DNA of 64,000 bases from Capsaspora owczarzaki ATCC 30864 (lineage: Eukaryota; Opisthokonta; Filasterea). Shown here piece after piece: positions 30,826-42,411 of the stretch; within the stretch, counting starts at the first letter, position 1; the number at the start of each line of letters is the position of its first letter. A program made the translations under genes and the position numbers. The notes under the pieces are model-generated. The model had not been told where the DNA came from. It made no database searches and worked only from the letters and a program-made list of their open reading frames with translations. The stretch spans positions 393,368 to 457,367 of the forward strand of contig NW_011887300.1 of NCBI RefSeq assembly GCF_000151315.2, written 5' to 3'.

Positions 30826-33501
30826 TCAACAAGCAAACAACTCGAGACCCGAGGAGGACGCAGTCACCAGCAAGGGCTCCCCAAACGATGTGGATCCGAT
30901 AGAAATGCGATCGACAATGCCCGTGTCGCTGCGCTCGAGTGTTTTGACCAGTCGACCGGAATCAATGTCCCAAATTCGAACGCGGCCATCTTCGCCTCCG
31001 GAAGCGACAATGGCCTCGCACGGATCGGTCGCAATTTCAAGGGGTAGATGTGTGTTGACGTGCTCTTGGTACTCGCAAATGCTGTGCCGCGGCATTCTTG
31101 CATCCCAGAGACCGAACTGTTGACAAAAAGAGTACACGGGGTGAGCAAACAAACAGAAGGACCGTGTGGTGAAAAAGGCAACGAACATACAGTGCCGTTA
31201 TTGGAGGCTACTAGTAGCTGGTTTTGGCCGCGATCGAGGGCTTTGAGCCCACAGATACGACCACCAATCGCGCAGATGCGTTGAAACTTGCCGGAACGCA
31301 TATCGTACAACCTCACCACGCCTTCTGTCGTCAACCCAGCATACAACGAGGAAGGCTGCATTCGACAGTAGTACAAGCAACGCAATTGAGAAGGAAACGC
31401 CCTAACACCCAAACGCCCAAACGCAAACTGTGGCCAAGCATCATGGCGTCTTACCATCTGTGGCTCGCTCTGGAGAATTGCTACGTCCACACCATCGGTG
31501 TCGTTCATTTTAGTCCAGACACTGTTTCGCGTCAAATCAACAACATAAATGCCTTGTCCACCACCTGCCGAGAGAACGAGAACCAGAAGCGAAAGTCAGC
31601 AGAGCAACAGCAACCATTGGACGCCATCGGCCATGTTCTTACCAACGAGCATTCGCGGCACAAAGTGGCGATCATAATCCAAACTCAGTGCTGCGCCAGC
31701 GTGCAGCTGCTTGGACATTGAGACGGTGGGCCAGTCGCTTTGCTCGTCGAAAAAGATCAAGCGTGCGATGGACATCAGGGGTCGGGAGAGCTGCACCGCG
31801 CCGGACATTTGGGTGGATATGGAAACACGGCTGCGGTTGCACATGGCAATTTCGACGTCAATGCCGGGGCAGCACCAAGCAAACAAGTCCATTCCGTGAC
31901 TGAGCTGCGACCTGGCCAGCGCTTCATGGACGGCCTCGTTGTTGGTTTGACGATTGACATGTGTAGCTGCGGTTCTGCTTGTGTGACTCGCATTGTAGTC
32001 GCATGTCTCATCCATGGAAGTGGATTGTCTCAGACCCAAGGCGGCCGGACTCCAGCGGATGCAAGAAACCGGGGAGAACGAACTGTTTGCGTTGTAAAGT
32101 TCGGTTGTGAAGGGCAAAAAGTAGTCTGACGGCTCCGTAGTGTGGTGCTCGTGGCTTCCCGCATGCTTGCCTGGGATGAGCCATTCAGCTTGGCGGATGT
32201 CTTCAAAGTGGTTGTCTTGCGTGTCGGGAATTCCAGCCGTCTGCCCTCGCCAGTTCAGCATCCACAACGCCAGCCTATTGCCAACACCAACCGCGAGCAA
32301 GGTGTCGCCCGCATCACCTTCGCAGCTCGGTGCAAACTGAACGGCATGGTACCGGTTGTTGGAGTTTTCCGAGCAGGTGGCACTCCGCCGACGGCATGCC
32401 ACACTTTTGAGCAAACTGGCAGGTTGTGATCTGAATTGTTGTGTGTGGGGGTCGAATGAGACGATGATTGAGTGAAACTTCCACACCTCTGAGCAGAACC
32501 GTTCGCGACAAGAAACAACAAAGCGAACAAGTACCTCTCAGGAACAACGTTCAAAGCGCGAGAGCGCATTCCGCTTGGATCCAGCACCTCGCGCAACGCG
32601 GTTCGCGTGGCCATGTTGCACTTTTTGGTGCGGTTACTGATGAGCGGCCTGTGGAGACTTCCAAGTGATGTCATGCAATCGGGTTGGTTGCTCAGCAAGT
32701 TTGCCTCGCGGTGTTTGTCATGATCGGCATCGCGTTGTCGTTGGAGGTGTTGCGCCTCTTGTACTGGAAGGGTAGGAGGTGCGCCGCCTGGTGGCAGCAC
32801 AAAGTACCGTTGTTTGACGGGATCGTAGTAGAATCCTGGCAACGCAGGCGGCATGGCTTTGGTCGAAAACAAACCAAAAACAGAAGAAAACAAAAGAGTG
32901 AGTCGGTTTTTCGATGTTCAGTATGCCCACCAACAGAATGCTGCTTCCAACAATGAGCATGCAGCTGACGTCAGCGAATACATGTATATCTTATACCTTG
33001 ACGGCCTGTTGACGATGATGGAGACGTGGCGGGAGTCGAGGATGTCGACGTGGAGGTCTGTTTGTGTACACGCGTCGCTGCCACGAGGTCCTTCCAGATC
33101 GGATGCATGCAGAGCTTGAGTTTGCATGGAGATTTCCATTGCGAGGTTGACACCGTTGGCTTTGTGTTGCTCGCGGGTGCAGCGGTTGGTTCGCCTCGTG
33201 TTCCATCATGGCGATGAAGATGACGTCCTCGACGGCGTTGCGCCTCTGCGAATATTCTCGAGTGTGCGTGTCCTACTTGTTTGGATCCTGACGCATCGCG
33301 ATCTGCATGGGTGCGTCGCAGCGGCTGAGCAGCAGCATTCGCATTGCCAGAGTGATGACCAAACGCCGACTCGTGCGCAGCCGCTTCATTCGCCAGTGTG
33401 CTCGATGCGCTGGCTCTGGGCAGGCCTTGGCTTGATGCATTGGGATGCCTGTGGCGCGGTGGTCCAGCGGCAGTAGGATAGTGAGACTTGGCGCGCTTCA
33501 T
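30826..33501 (-). CDS. DCAF4: DCAF4-type WD40 protein (substrate receptor for DDB1-CUL4), six exons
   Basis: Exons in coding order: 33501-32997, 32856-32535, 32486-31643, 31564-31455, 31355-31191 and 31116-30826. The second exon carries the family signature ALPGFYYDPVKQRYFVLP, and the exon 1/2 phase joins a Ser/Thr-rich leader directly to it, as in vertebrate DCAF4. The DCAF4-like block EVLDPSGMRSRALN follows. The remaining exons encode a WD beta-propeller, including DLTRNSVW, GVVRLYDMRSGKF, FGLWDARMPRHSI and GGEDGRVRIWDIDSGRLV. Exons 3-6 join in phase. The exon 2/3 border does not: the obvious donor at 32534 leaves the wrong phase for the WD frame, so a 1-nt frame change or an unusual splice lies near 32486-32560. 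The start at 33501 (MKRAKSHYP) is chosen because longer starts run into the divergent neighbour. It likely recruits targets to a CUL4 ubiquitin ligase (family knowledge). Confidence 0.8.
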
Positions 33502-33818
33502 CCTGAACTGGGCTCGGAGGCGCACGAGCGCAAGTGGGAGCGTTTGGGACTGATCTGGATTGGATTTGTCATACAAGGCTGATCCATAGACAATTCGATA
33601 CACGTATACCTGGCCTTGGGGAAGGGGATACTGTATCAGAGCGAGGGGGATGCTCAAACCAGGCGAAACCGAGACAATCTGAGCGCTCGAGTTCTCAGAG
33701 TGCCTGAGCCTTGAGCCTTGCACTGAGTTGCATCCCCCTTCTACTCTAACAACAACACCACCACCACCATTTGTTCTGTTTGTTTGACGCTGTTGTTCAG
33801 TCGTTTCTCTGCTCTCCA
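33502..33818. promoter_or_regulatory. Bidirectional promoter between DCAF4-type gene and coiled-coil membrane gene
   Basis: 317 bp between the two chosen start codons. The minus-strand frame stays open through it, so the DCAF4 start could lie further upstream (Met at 33825). No named element is visible. Confidence 0.4.
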
Positions 33819-35518
33819 ATGTCAAAGTATACGAAACTGTCGACTGCGGACGACAATCTCGACCACGGCCATGTAAGGCGACCCAACAACCTCAACGACT
33901 GTTGATACAAGTTTTTTGTTGCTTTGATGTTCAGCAACCCTCACTGTTGTGATGAGCAGATGATGTCTGGCAATGACATGGAGCTGGACTTGATGGAAGC
34001 AGGCCGCAAGCACAAAGGCGGCTCAACGAACGGCACCACCGCCACTACATCACCGCCGCAGCACCGTGGACAGGCGAGCAAGAGCGGTGGCAAGCCAGGG
34101 ACGAGTGCTGCCAATGGAGCGGCGGCGCGGTCATCACGCACTGGTGCGCGAGGTCGTCCTGCTCACAATGGAAGCAGCAGCAGCAGTAATAGCTCAAGCG
34201 ACGACGACGATGACGAGGAAGAAGTCGTGTTCAGCTCGACTCCCGCTGCTGCTGCTGCTCGAAATGCGAACGGAAAGAGCAAAGCAGCGGCGTCTGGGAG
34301 CCGTGCGAGTGGCAAGCGACGCCGAACTGCTGCTGCTTCTGCTTCTGCTGTCAAACCGGGTCGTTCTGAGCGGTAATTGACAAGTTCCAAACATGGAAGC
34401 ATAAATTTAATTGTAGGGTCGGGCAAGTGACCTCTTCTGTTGCTCACTTGCTTGGAATGGGTGTCATTCTGCAATGAAAATACTCGTCGCAGGAGATCGT
34501 CGTCGTCAACCTGCTTCAACTTGCTCGTCGTGCTGTGGAACCTGGTCATCTTGGGCGCCATCCTGGGACTGGCCCTCGAGCTGGTCAACGTAATCAGTAG
34601 CATGGAAGACATGCGGCGCCAGATTGCAGAACGTAAGTCCCTACAAACCCACTTGGGAATCATTTACATGTACTGACCTCGTCTTGGAACAAACCTCAAC
34701 CCAACCGGGGGTGGGAGCTTACAGTTCAGGCAGCAGAGCGAGCCAGACAAGACCAACCAACGTCGCCCGGAGATATCTCCCCGGGCTCCACCGTGCAGAC
34801 GCAGCTCGCGGATTTGTCCGAAAAGTACTTTTTGCTTCACGGCGAATGGACTGTGGCCAAGGACACGCTCGAGTTTGTCAACGACGCGGTCGCTCTGTTT
34901 AATGCGACAATCGTTCAGCCCGACTCCCCTCGTGGTCTGCAGATTGCGAGTATCGCGGAACAGCTCGGCGCGACCACCACGCTGTCTCGATCCAACGAAC
35001 AGCGCTCCAACCAAAATGCCGAAGCGATCTCTTCCATGCAAGAGACAGACGCGGAGCTCCGAAAGTCGATTGACGACAATGCGAGAAACGTGGCGGATGA
35101 CTTCCAAATCGTCCGGCACGAGTACCAACAGATTTACATTAACAGCATTGTGAATCTCACGAGGCGGGTGGATACAGTCGAGGCGTTGGTGGCCACCACG
35201 AACTTGAACGATGTTGCCCAAATGGTCGACGGCGTGCTGGCGGATGTCACAAGCGCCAAAGCAACGGTTGCTCAGCTTTCGAGTGTTGTCGAGGCGCTTC
35301 CAACCGACCTTGGCACTTTTATGCCCTTGATGAATGACATGAACACCCGGCTCACTGAGTTCGGGCAAATCGCAGAAAACGACAAGAGTCTCGTCAAACT
35401 GCTCGAAGAGACGGCCACCTCCGCGCAGAACGAAGCTCGGATAAACGCGAATAGCATCAGGAATCTTCAAGACCGCGTCGGTACTCTTGAGGAGTGGCGC
35501 AATAGACAGTCAGAGTAA
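33819..35518 (+). CDS. Type II membrane protein with long coiled-coil C-terminus, unknown function, four exons
   Basis: Exons 33819-33872, 33960-34372, 34493-34632 and 34725-35518 join in phase to 466 residues. No family recognised. Residues 1-155 are low complexity: Gly/Ser/Ala, an Asp/Glu run (DDDDDEEEVVF) and basic Lys/Arg patches that look nuclear or cytosolic. One membrane span follows at about 163-187 (FNLLVVLWNLVILGAILGLA). The remaining roughly 270 residues are predicted mainly helical with heptad-like coiled-coil spacing (for example NLTRRVDTVEALVATTN and NLQDRVGTLEEWRNRQ) and no Cys. The layout resembles a signal-anchored tether. The acceptor of exon 2 is taken at 33959 because the AG at 33934 leads straight into a stop. 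Confidence 0.8.
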
Positions 35519-36394
35519 TGTCCTTGTGGATGGTATTGTTGTATATATGTCAATCGGTTGATGCGAACGGGCAGCCGCCGCGTTGTTGAATTTTGTTTTC
35601 TTGCTTTGATAGTGACCTCTCTGTGTGTTGATTCTTGTGGTGGTTGTATGTTGTGATTTACTTCTGCTTTATTTCCTGCTTAATATAATGACAATGTTGC
35701 GGATTACGGACTGGGTGGCTCCCACAGATTGCTGAAAGTGGTTTTGTCAAAATGTTGTCAAACAGCTTCCCGCTGGTGGTTGTTTCAGCCGCTATTTCAC
35801 TTGCTCCCACCCTCATATCATGCAAATTATGCTTGTAAATATTCTTCATGATCGATTGCTATCGGATTGGCCCGCGGTGGTAGTTGGATTTCCGCGGAAT
35901 GGCGAGGTAGGTTTGCAATTGAGGAAAGAGCTTGCAGTTGGCCAATAATCCGACCGCTCCTAACGTTGTTGGACTGTCCATATCAATTACTTTGTATTTA
36001 ATCCATTTTGTTGTTTGAGAATCCGTGATTTCTATTTTTGAGACCCGTCAGATCCGAGAAATGTTGTTCTTTTAAAAAATACCTGCAAGAGCTCATTCAA
36101 TCATGGAAAAAGCAGCTTTTGATGAAAAACGTTCGCACCCACACGACACTCACTCAGTCTGATTCAATCATTCGCTTGTAAATTAATTATGAACGAACGA
36201 GACCTCAATCTCGACCACGTCAAGCAAAACGCTCAATCGCTCAAAACTCGTCCTGTTTCATCCTGCCAATTCAGATTTCGACTCACCTCACGCAGCTCAC
36301 TCCCCCCTCCTCCGTTTGTTCATTTGATATATCGTTCTCCATTTTTAATTTCCGCACCACCTCAGTCTTTGATTGTCTTCTTAGAATTCGCACA
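35519..36394. other. Intergenic region
   Basis: About 880 bp of AT-richer sequence between the coiled-coil membrane gene and the dioxygenase gene. No open frame of note, repeat or RNA gene recognised. Presumably a 3' UTR on the left and a promoter on the right. Confidence 0.55.
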
Positions 36395-37819
36395 ATGGCA
36401 CTCACACCAGAGCAAATCAAGCAGGTATGAAAAAGCGCTTGCTCGGCGTTTCAGTCAGGCGACGCTGCTCCGCGTTCCTTACAATGCAGTGACATCCAAG
36501 CAAAGGACAACAAAGCGAGGCTGGATTGGAGTAGTGGAGTGAATGGGGTCATCAGCACTGAGATTTCCATTGGAAAAACTCCATTGATTGACGCATCACG
36601 AATGATGTCCCATGCACTCAAACCTCACCACCAACGCCTTGGCAACTCATTGCGTATTGCTCTGCTCTGTGGTCCCTATTGCTAGTTCAACGAGGACGGC
36701 TATCTGATTCTGCCCGACTTTTACACGCACGCAGAGTGCGACGTGCTGCGCGAACGCATCCAAAAGCTCATCCACGAGCAGCTCGACCTGTCAAACCACC
36801 CGCGGACCATCTTCTCAACGTCGACGCAGACAAACGACAACTACTTTCTCAACAGCGGAGACAAGATTGCGTACTTTTTCGAGGAGCAGGCGTTCGACGC
36901 AGCGGGCAATCTCGCCGTCCCGGTCGACAAGTCGCTGAACAAGATTGGCCATGGTACGTGAGCAGAGACATTCAAGGACAATATTGAAAACATGTTTGCA
37001 GGGTTGTTGGGGTGGTGGCGTTGCTTTTGCTTTTGACTGGCGGCATTGGCTCACACCAATCTCACTCTCGCACTGATTTCCCCCCCGTTTCCGATTTCCT
37101 TTTGCTACTCAGCGCTGCACGAGCTCGATCCGGACTTTAAAAAGTTCACCACCACCAACAAGGTCAAGGAGCTGACGCGCTCGGTTGGATTCAAGCGACC
37201 TGTCGTTGCACAATCCATGTACATTTTCAAGCAGGCAGGGATTGGAGGTGAAGTTGTGCCCCACCAAGACAGCACGTTCCTGCACACGTCGCCGTGCACC
37301 ATCATGGGCTTCTGGGTTGCGCTCGAGAACTGTGACCTGGATAACGGCTGCCTGTGGTTTGTCCCCGGCTCGCAAAAGGACGGATTGCACCGACGCTTTG
37401 TGCGCGATGCTTCTGGCACTGGCACGCTGTTTACTGCCCCCGCTGTCATGTACCCTGATGACAAGTTTATTCCCGGCATCGTCCAGAAAGGTTTGTTCCA
37501 GCCTTTGCTCTTTTTCTTCCCATGTATTGTCTACCACTCAACGCTTTTGTTATATCATTCTGGTTGTTTCAGGTGGCCTGGTGCTCATTCACGGTGAAAT
37601 CATCCATCGTAGCGGCCCAAACAATACATCTCGCTCTCGTAACATCTACACCTGGCATGTGATGGAGACCGAGAACGTGGCGTACAGCCAGGACAACTGG
37701 TACGAACTTTTGTTTGTCTCCCTCGTCGCAAACGATGAATCTCGGTTGAACTCTCATTCTCTCTATATTGTGTGACTAGGCTTCAACCCGAGCCCAAAAT
37801 GACGCTCTATGACGCGTAA
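36395..37819 (+). CDS. PHYHD1: PhyH-family Fe(II)/2-oxoglutarate dioxygenase (PHYHD1-like), five exons
   Basis: Exons 36395-36424, 36686-36953, 37113-37490, 37573-37699 and 37780-37819 join in phase to 280 residues (human PHYHD1 about 291). The product belongs to the phytanoyl-CoA dioxygenase family; the PHYHD1 branch acts on a still unknown substrate. Visible motifs: FNEDGYLILPDFY, YFLNSGDKIAYFFEE, INKIGHALHELDP-like NKIGHALHELDPDF, VVAQSMYIFKQ, the iron ligands HQDSTF (His and Asp) and HGEIIHRS (second His), the 2-oxoglutarate-binding Arg in SRSRNIYTWH, and the C-terminal NWLQPEPKMTLYDA split by the last intron. All catalytic residues appear present. It converges on the T-box gene at 37988. 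Confidence 0.95.
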
Positions 37820-37987
37820 CGAGACACGTTGGTCTGCAAGAGAACAAAACAGAAAAAAAAAAAAAAACACGACAAGACTTTGGCCGTTTTGTACTCGACG
37901 ATAGACCACGATAGACCACGATTTTGATCGCATGTTTATTGCACTAATCTGAACGACGCTACGAATACCCACAATGCATCAAAATGC

Positions 37988-38857
37988 TCACGACTCGTCC
38001 TCCTCAACCTCAGTGTCAAAATCTCGCGTCGCGTGCGGGTTGGTTTGCTTTTTGAGTTTGCGAATGTTCACGTTTTGGTAGACAGTCACGGCAACGAACT
38101 CCGTCTCCGGGAAGCGGCGCGTCTCGACCACACGCGGGGCGTGGGTGACAGAGTCGACTTGAACGACGTGGAAGTGCAGCACATACTTTTGGAATGTGTT
38201 CAAGAGAACATTTCCCGTCTCGTTGAAGGTGTTGGTGACGCGAACTCGAACAAACGAAACCTCCTTTGCCATCCATGCCTCACCGGTGGCGGGCGAATCT
38301 GGGTGGGTGCACAACGTTGGCAGCAGCGGAAGCGCGATGCGGCCGTTCGGCTGCCATTCTGCATTGGCGTACTTCCAGCGCGTGCTGTCGACTGGAGAAA
38401 GCTCAAGAATGACAGTGTACTTGGCGTCGGGTTGCAGCCCGGTCAAACGAATCACTGGGTGCGGGAACAGACAGCGCCCTTTCTTGGTGAGAATCATTTC
38501 GGTGCCCAGCTGGTGGAACTGCTCCCAAAGATCTTTGCCAACCAGCTCGATGCCAATCGTGGACGGTGGAGGCAGGGGCAGGCCTTCGGAAGAAAAAGAT
38601 GGACGGAGCATGTTGTTGTTGTTGTTGGATGCAAACGAGCCCATCGGAGTGGTGAGCATGGCGCCACTTGCGTTCTGGTCTTGGTCCAGGCCCTGTGCTG
38701 CTGCTGCTGGGGGATAGGTTTGAGAACTCGTGGCAGGTGCCGCAGAGCTCTCCATGGAGGGGAATGGATGGCCTGACGAGCCAGACATGCTGCGCGTGAC
38801 GCGGCGCCCAGAGGCAAACTGCGCGACGCCACCCGACGAGTTGGCGGACAGTGTCAT
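37988..38857 (-). CDS. T-box transcription factor, downstream member of a tandem pair
   Basis: From Met at 38857 (MTLSANSSGGVAQF) it encodes 289 residues in a single exon. The T-box is at about residues 102-282: IELVGKDLWEQFHQLGTEMI, LTKKGRCLFPHPVIRLTGL, RWKYANAEW, THPDSPATGEAWMAKEVSF, LNTFQKYVLHFHVVQV, FPETEFVAVTVYQNVNI. After this, KLKKQTNPHATRD replaces the NPFAKxF helix of Brachyury. The N-terminus carries GRRVTRSMSGSSG, similar to ERRITRSLSGS in the next gene, so the two are duplicates. The T-box lies at the extreme C-terminus with only an acidic tail (VEEDES). The frame stays open and coding-like (GGFAAQPSASNLFASF) upstream of this Met to the stop of the other T-box gene, so the true start, or even separateness, is uncertain. 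Confidence 0.8.
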   Translation of the reverse strand: MTLSANSSGGVAQFASGRRVTRSMSGSSGHPFPSMESSAAPATSSQTYPPAAAAQGLDQDQNASGAMLTTPMGSFASNNNNNMLRPSFSSEGLPLPPPSTIGIELVGKDLWEQFHQLGTEMILTKKGRCLFPHPVIRLTGLQPDAKYTVILELSPVDSTRWKYANAEWQPNGRIALPLLPTLCTHPDSPATGEAWMAKEVSFVRVRVTNTFNETGNVLLNTFQKYVLHFHVVQVDSVTHAPRVVETRRFPETEFVAVTVYQNVNIRKLKKQTNPHATRDFDTEVEEDES

Positions 38858-38957
38858 TGAGGGATCCAGTCCTCCAAATCCACTAAACGAGGCAAACAGG
38901 TTACTGGCAGACGGCTGCGCGGCAAACCCTCCCGGAAATCCACCCCGCGCAGAGTAG

Positions 38958-39130
38958 CTATTCCTGACCGAATTGCTGGGGAGCGGGGGCGGACTGATAG
39001 AAGGGTTGCGCCGCAGGTACCGGCGTCTGCATCTGTTGGTTCTGTTGGTTGTAGAATGGCTGCTGCTGTTGCTGCTGAGTGTGCCCGAATTGTTGATACG
39101 GTGCTTGCGGCTGAAACTCTTGAAGCTGTC

Positions 39131-39161
<31 letters not shown>

Positions 39162-40508
39162 CTCTTGCTGGAATTGCTGCTGTCGCACCTGCAACTGTTG
39201 CAAGGTGGGCTGTGGCATCGGGGCAACGCCAAACTGCGTGCCAATCGGACCAAATCCGAACTGCGTGGCCATCGGCACATCGCGTCTCCCGAGTCCGAGC
39301 GAGCTCAACCCTCCAGAAAGACTGCCTTTCAGATCCGACAGATGCATGACGGACTCACGCGAAAACGGAAGAGCATTCGGGTCGGCAAACGAGCTGAGCC
39401 ATTGGGCCAACGGCTGGCTGTCCGCGAGAGAAAACGAGGAAGCGTTGACACTGGCCGAGCCTGCAAGGCCTCCGGCGCCAAAAGTGGCCAACAGCGACGG
39501 AAACGACTGCGCTGACGCACTAAAAACGTGGGTGAGCTGGTTTTGCTGCGATCGCCAGGGCTGCGTTTGTTGTGGTTGGTCGAGCGGCTGCTGTTGTTGT
39601 TGTTGCAGTTGTTGTTGTTGTTGCAGTTGCTGTTGCTGCTGTTGTTGCTGATACTGCGCCTGGTGCTGCGGTGCGTGGGGTTGGTGAAGCGCCAGCCCAT
39701 CCTGACTGGTGATGCTTCGACGTGTGCGCATGGGATGCGACGACATGACTGGCGGGCTTGCATCATTGTTCTGCAACTGCAATGGAGAGGGAGTGGTGCG
39801 CATGTGTGCGGATGGAGCTGGAGGGACCTCGAAACTGGCAAACCCTCCAAAGAGGGTCGAATTGGGTGCAGCAAACATTGAGTTATCAGGCCCAGCCAAG
39901 GTGTCCCCCCTGTGCTGAGCCCCGGACAAGCGACCACCGTGGCGTCGCTGGCCCAAAAGCCGCGCCTTTTCTTGAGCTTGGGGTGAGGTTTGCGCAGCGG
40001 CGGCGGACGCTGCTGCTGCTGCTGATGATGATGATGCTGCGGGAGCCGATCCAGTGGTCGTCGATTCTGCCTCCTGTTTGACGGCTGCGACAGCCCCATT
40101 GGTGGTTGGAAGCGCATTGGAAGGGGCATTGGAGCTGGGAGGCAAGCTCAGCAAGCCAAGCTGGTGGCTGTGGGCGGCGGCAGCAGCCAGCGCAAACGCA
40201 GAAGACGATGGAATGATGCCCAGCACCGAGTTGGAGCTCCCCGACCGCAGGCTGTCGGCGTTATGCAGCAACATCCGGGACGGGTTGCCACCGGTGATTG
40301 TCGAGTCGGACGGCTGTGCGAACGAGGTGCTGGGTGCTTGAGTTTCGGCGAGTGCAGCCGCCGCCGCGTTTTTAAACAAGCTGAAAGTAGAAGCGGAGGG
40401 ATTGATCGAGTTGCCGGATTGCAAAAAGGCGGAATTGAACAAGTTGAGCTCATTCTGGAGAAAGTCAAATTGGCTACCAGAGATGAGATCTGACTGTTGA
40501 AGGAGCCC

Positions 40509-40542
<34 letters not shown>

Positions 40543-41876
40543 TTGTTGCCGTTGCCGTTGTTGTTGCCGTTGCGCGGTGGAGATTGCCGCTGGGTGTCGA
40601 GACGAATGCGCTTTGCCCGATCGTCCTTCGCTTCTCTGAACTGCGGTTCTTCGTCCGTCGAGCCAGAATCGGCAGAGGCGACAGCAGCACCAGTTGGGCG
40701 CCGCTTGTTACCTTTGCTCTTTGCAGTTCCAGTCGTGGCGGCGGCGGCGGCGGCGGCGAGCAGCAGCTCTTTTTGCGATTGGTGGTGTTGGATGCCAGAG
40801 TGGGGATTGGTGCTCTTCTTGAGTTCGCGCATGGCAAGGCCCTGGTAGACTGTCACGGCAATGAACGAAGAGTACGGCAGCGTTTCGCTAAACACGGTTG
40901 ACGTGGGCTGGTTGGTGGCTGGGTTGAGCTGATCAATGCGGACGACCATCTTGTACATTTGGAACGAGTTGAGCACGACGTGATCGCCCGTGTTGGGCAC
41001 GTTGGTGATCTTGAGCTTGTTAAAGTTGATCTTGGAGGCGTTCCACACGGATCCCAGCGCAGGCGAATCCGGGTGCGTGTAGCTCGCCTGGGTGATTGGT
41101 CGGGACGGCCCAACCAGCGGCCGCCACTCTTGGTCGACGAGATCAAACTTCCACCGCGCGCCGTTGGCAGGGACAAACTCGAGCACGATCGAGTACAACG
41201 CGTTCGGCTGCAAGCCGCCAACGTCAATCTTGGGCACTGGGAACAAGCAGCGTCCGTTTCGGGTGAGAATCATCTCGGTCGTGTTTTCGCTGAATCGCTT
41301 CCACAGCGCCTCGCCTCGCAGGGACACTTGGATGGCGCTGCCGTTCGACCGTGTCACGGCAAGCGGGTGGTCTGCGTCGTCGGCCGTGGCATCGCCGCTG
41401 CTCGAGCGGTTGTTGTTGGTGTCGTCGTGGTTGTTGTTGCCTCCTCCGCGCCGTCCAGCCAGCGAGTGTCCCGAAGCGCCACCCCGCCGCAGCGCACCCA
41501 GAGACGCTGCATGCGCCCCTGACGATGCCGTGGAGGCAGCCGAGCGCATGGACGACGCGCTCGTTCCAGCAAGGGCGCTGCGGTCGTCGGGAAGTGCGAG
41601 GTTCCTCGCACTTAGTCTCGGCTCTCGCTGCTGTTGCTGTTGCCCTTGTTGCTGCTGCTGCCCTTGTTGCTGCTGCTGCCCTGCTGCCCGGCCTGGCGAC
41701 GCGCTGGTGGTCATCGATGCAGCATTCGCATCAGTGGCGGCGACCGGAGCGGCAAACCCGAGCCCCGAGCCAATGCCAATGCCCGGGTCCATTGAAAAGC
41801 CAAACGCTGCATGCGCGCCTGCACTCCCGCCACCAATCGAGCCAGACAGGCTCCGTGTGATGCGTCGCTCGCCCAT
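38958..41876 (-). CDS. T-box transcription factor with long Gln-rich C-terminus, upstream member of a tandem pair
   Basis: Single exon, 972 residues from MGERRITRSLSGS at 41876. The T-box spans about residues 172-362: VSLRGEALWKRFSENTTEMI, LTRNGRCLFPVPKIDVGGL, RWKFDLVDQEW, THPDSPALGSVWNASKINF, LNSFQMYKMVVRIDQL, YSSFIAVTVYQGLAM, RELKKSTNPHSG. Like its tandem neighbour it lacks the intron found inside the Brachyury-like gene's T-box and lacks NPFAKxF. Upstream are Ala/Gln tracts. The 600-residue C-terminal part is Ser/Ala/Gln/Asn-rich, with an (SN)n run encoded by GTTGCT repeats near 40505-40570 and poly-Gln blocks near 39140-39170 and 39590-39650. Likely a nuclear regulator; targets unknown. 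Confidence 0.9.
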
Positions 41877-42411
41877 TGCGTTTTTTTCTTTATATCTCTT
41901 AATGCACAAGATGACTCGGAAAAACGAGCGCACACACACGGAAATATAAAAACCCACGCGCTCGCACACAAAGTTGGATCTCAAACGAGCGGGTGTTTTG
42001 AAATCGTGTAAATTGCTGTCAAAATGCCAAGCAATCGAGAGTGGGCTTGGTGTTTACTTTTTGGGCATGGACGATAGTTGACAGATTCAACACAAATGTT
42101 TCATCACAAGTGATGGAAGTTCAATGGGAGGAAGAGAAAGAGAGAGAGAGAAGAGAAGGGCGATTGGTGGGGAAAGTGCCACCAAAACAAGCACAATTCG
42201 CGCTGAAAGTGCGAGAACGCCCAAAGTGCGACAAGTGCCTCAGCATGGGTGCGTGAGGGTGAGTGGAGGCGTGGAGTTAAATCACATGATTCAGCGAAGA
42301 ACGCTGGTATGCACAGAATGAATCGCTAGGTGTATCCAACAAAAAAATCAACAAAATCGATGCCACACAACACAACCAAACTCAACCAGAACACGACACG
42401 CCTGAACCGCA
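41877..42411. other. Intergenic region upstream of the tandem T-box pair
   Basis: 535 bp between the T-box gene start and the stop of the RBR gene. A GA-rich stretch lies at 42128-42160. It must contain the promoter of the upstream T-box gene and perhaps of both. Confidence 0.55.

Noticed and set aside
32918-33139. Short minus-strand frame starting MEISMQTQALHAS with good-looking codons
   Set aside because: It is in a different frame from the one whose phase joins the DCAF4 exon 2 signature; exon 1 of DCAF4 explains the region better.
38957-39280. Upstream extension of the downstream T-box frame over the Gln-rich end of the other T-box gene
   Set aside because: Above about 38960 the frame reads Ser/Arg/Asn runs that are plain frame-shifted poly-Gln codons, so only the part below the neighbour's stop was considered coding-like.
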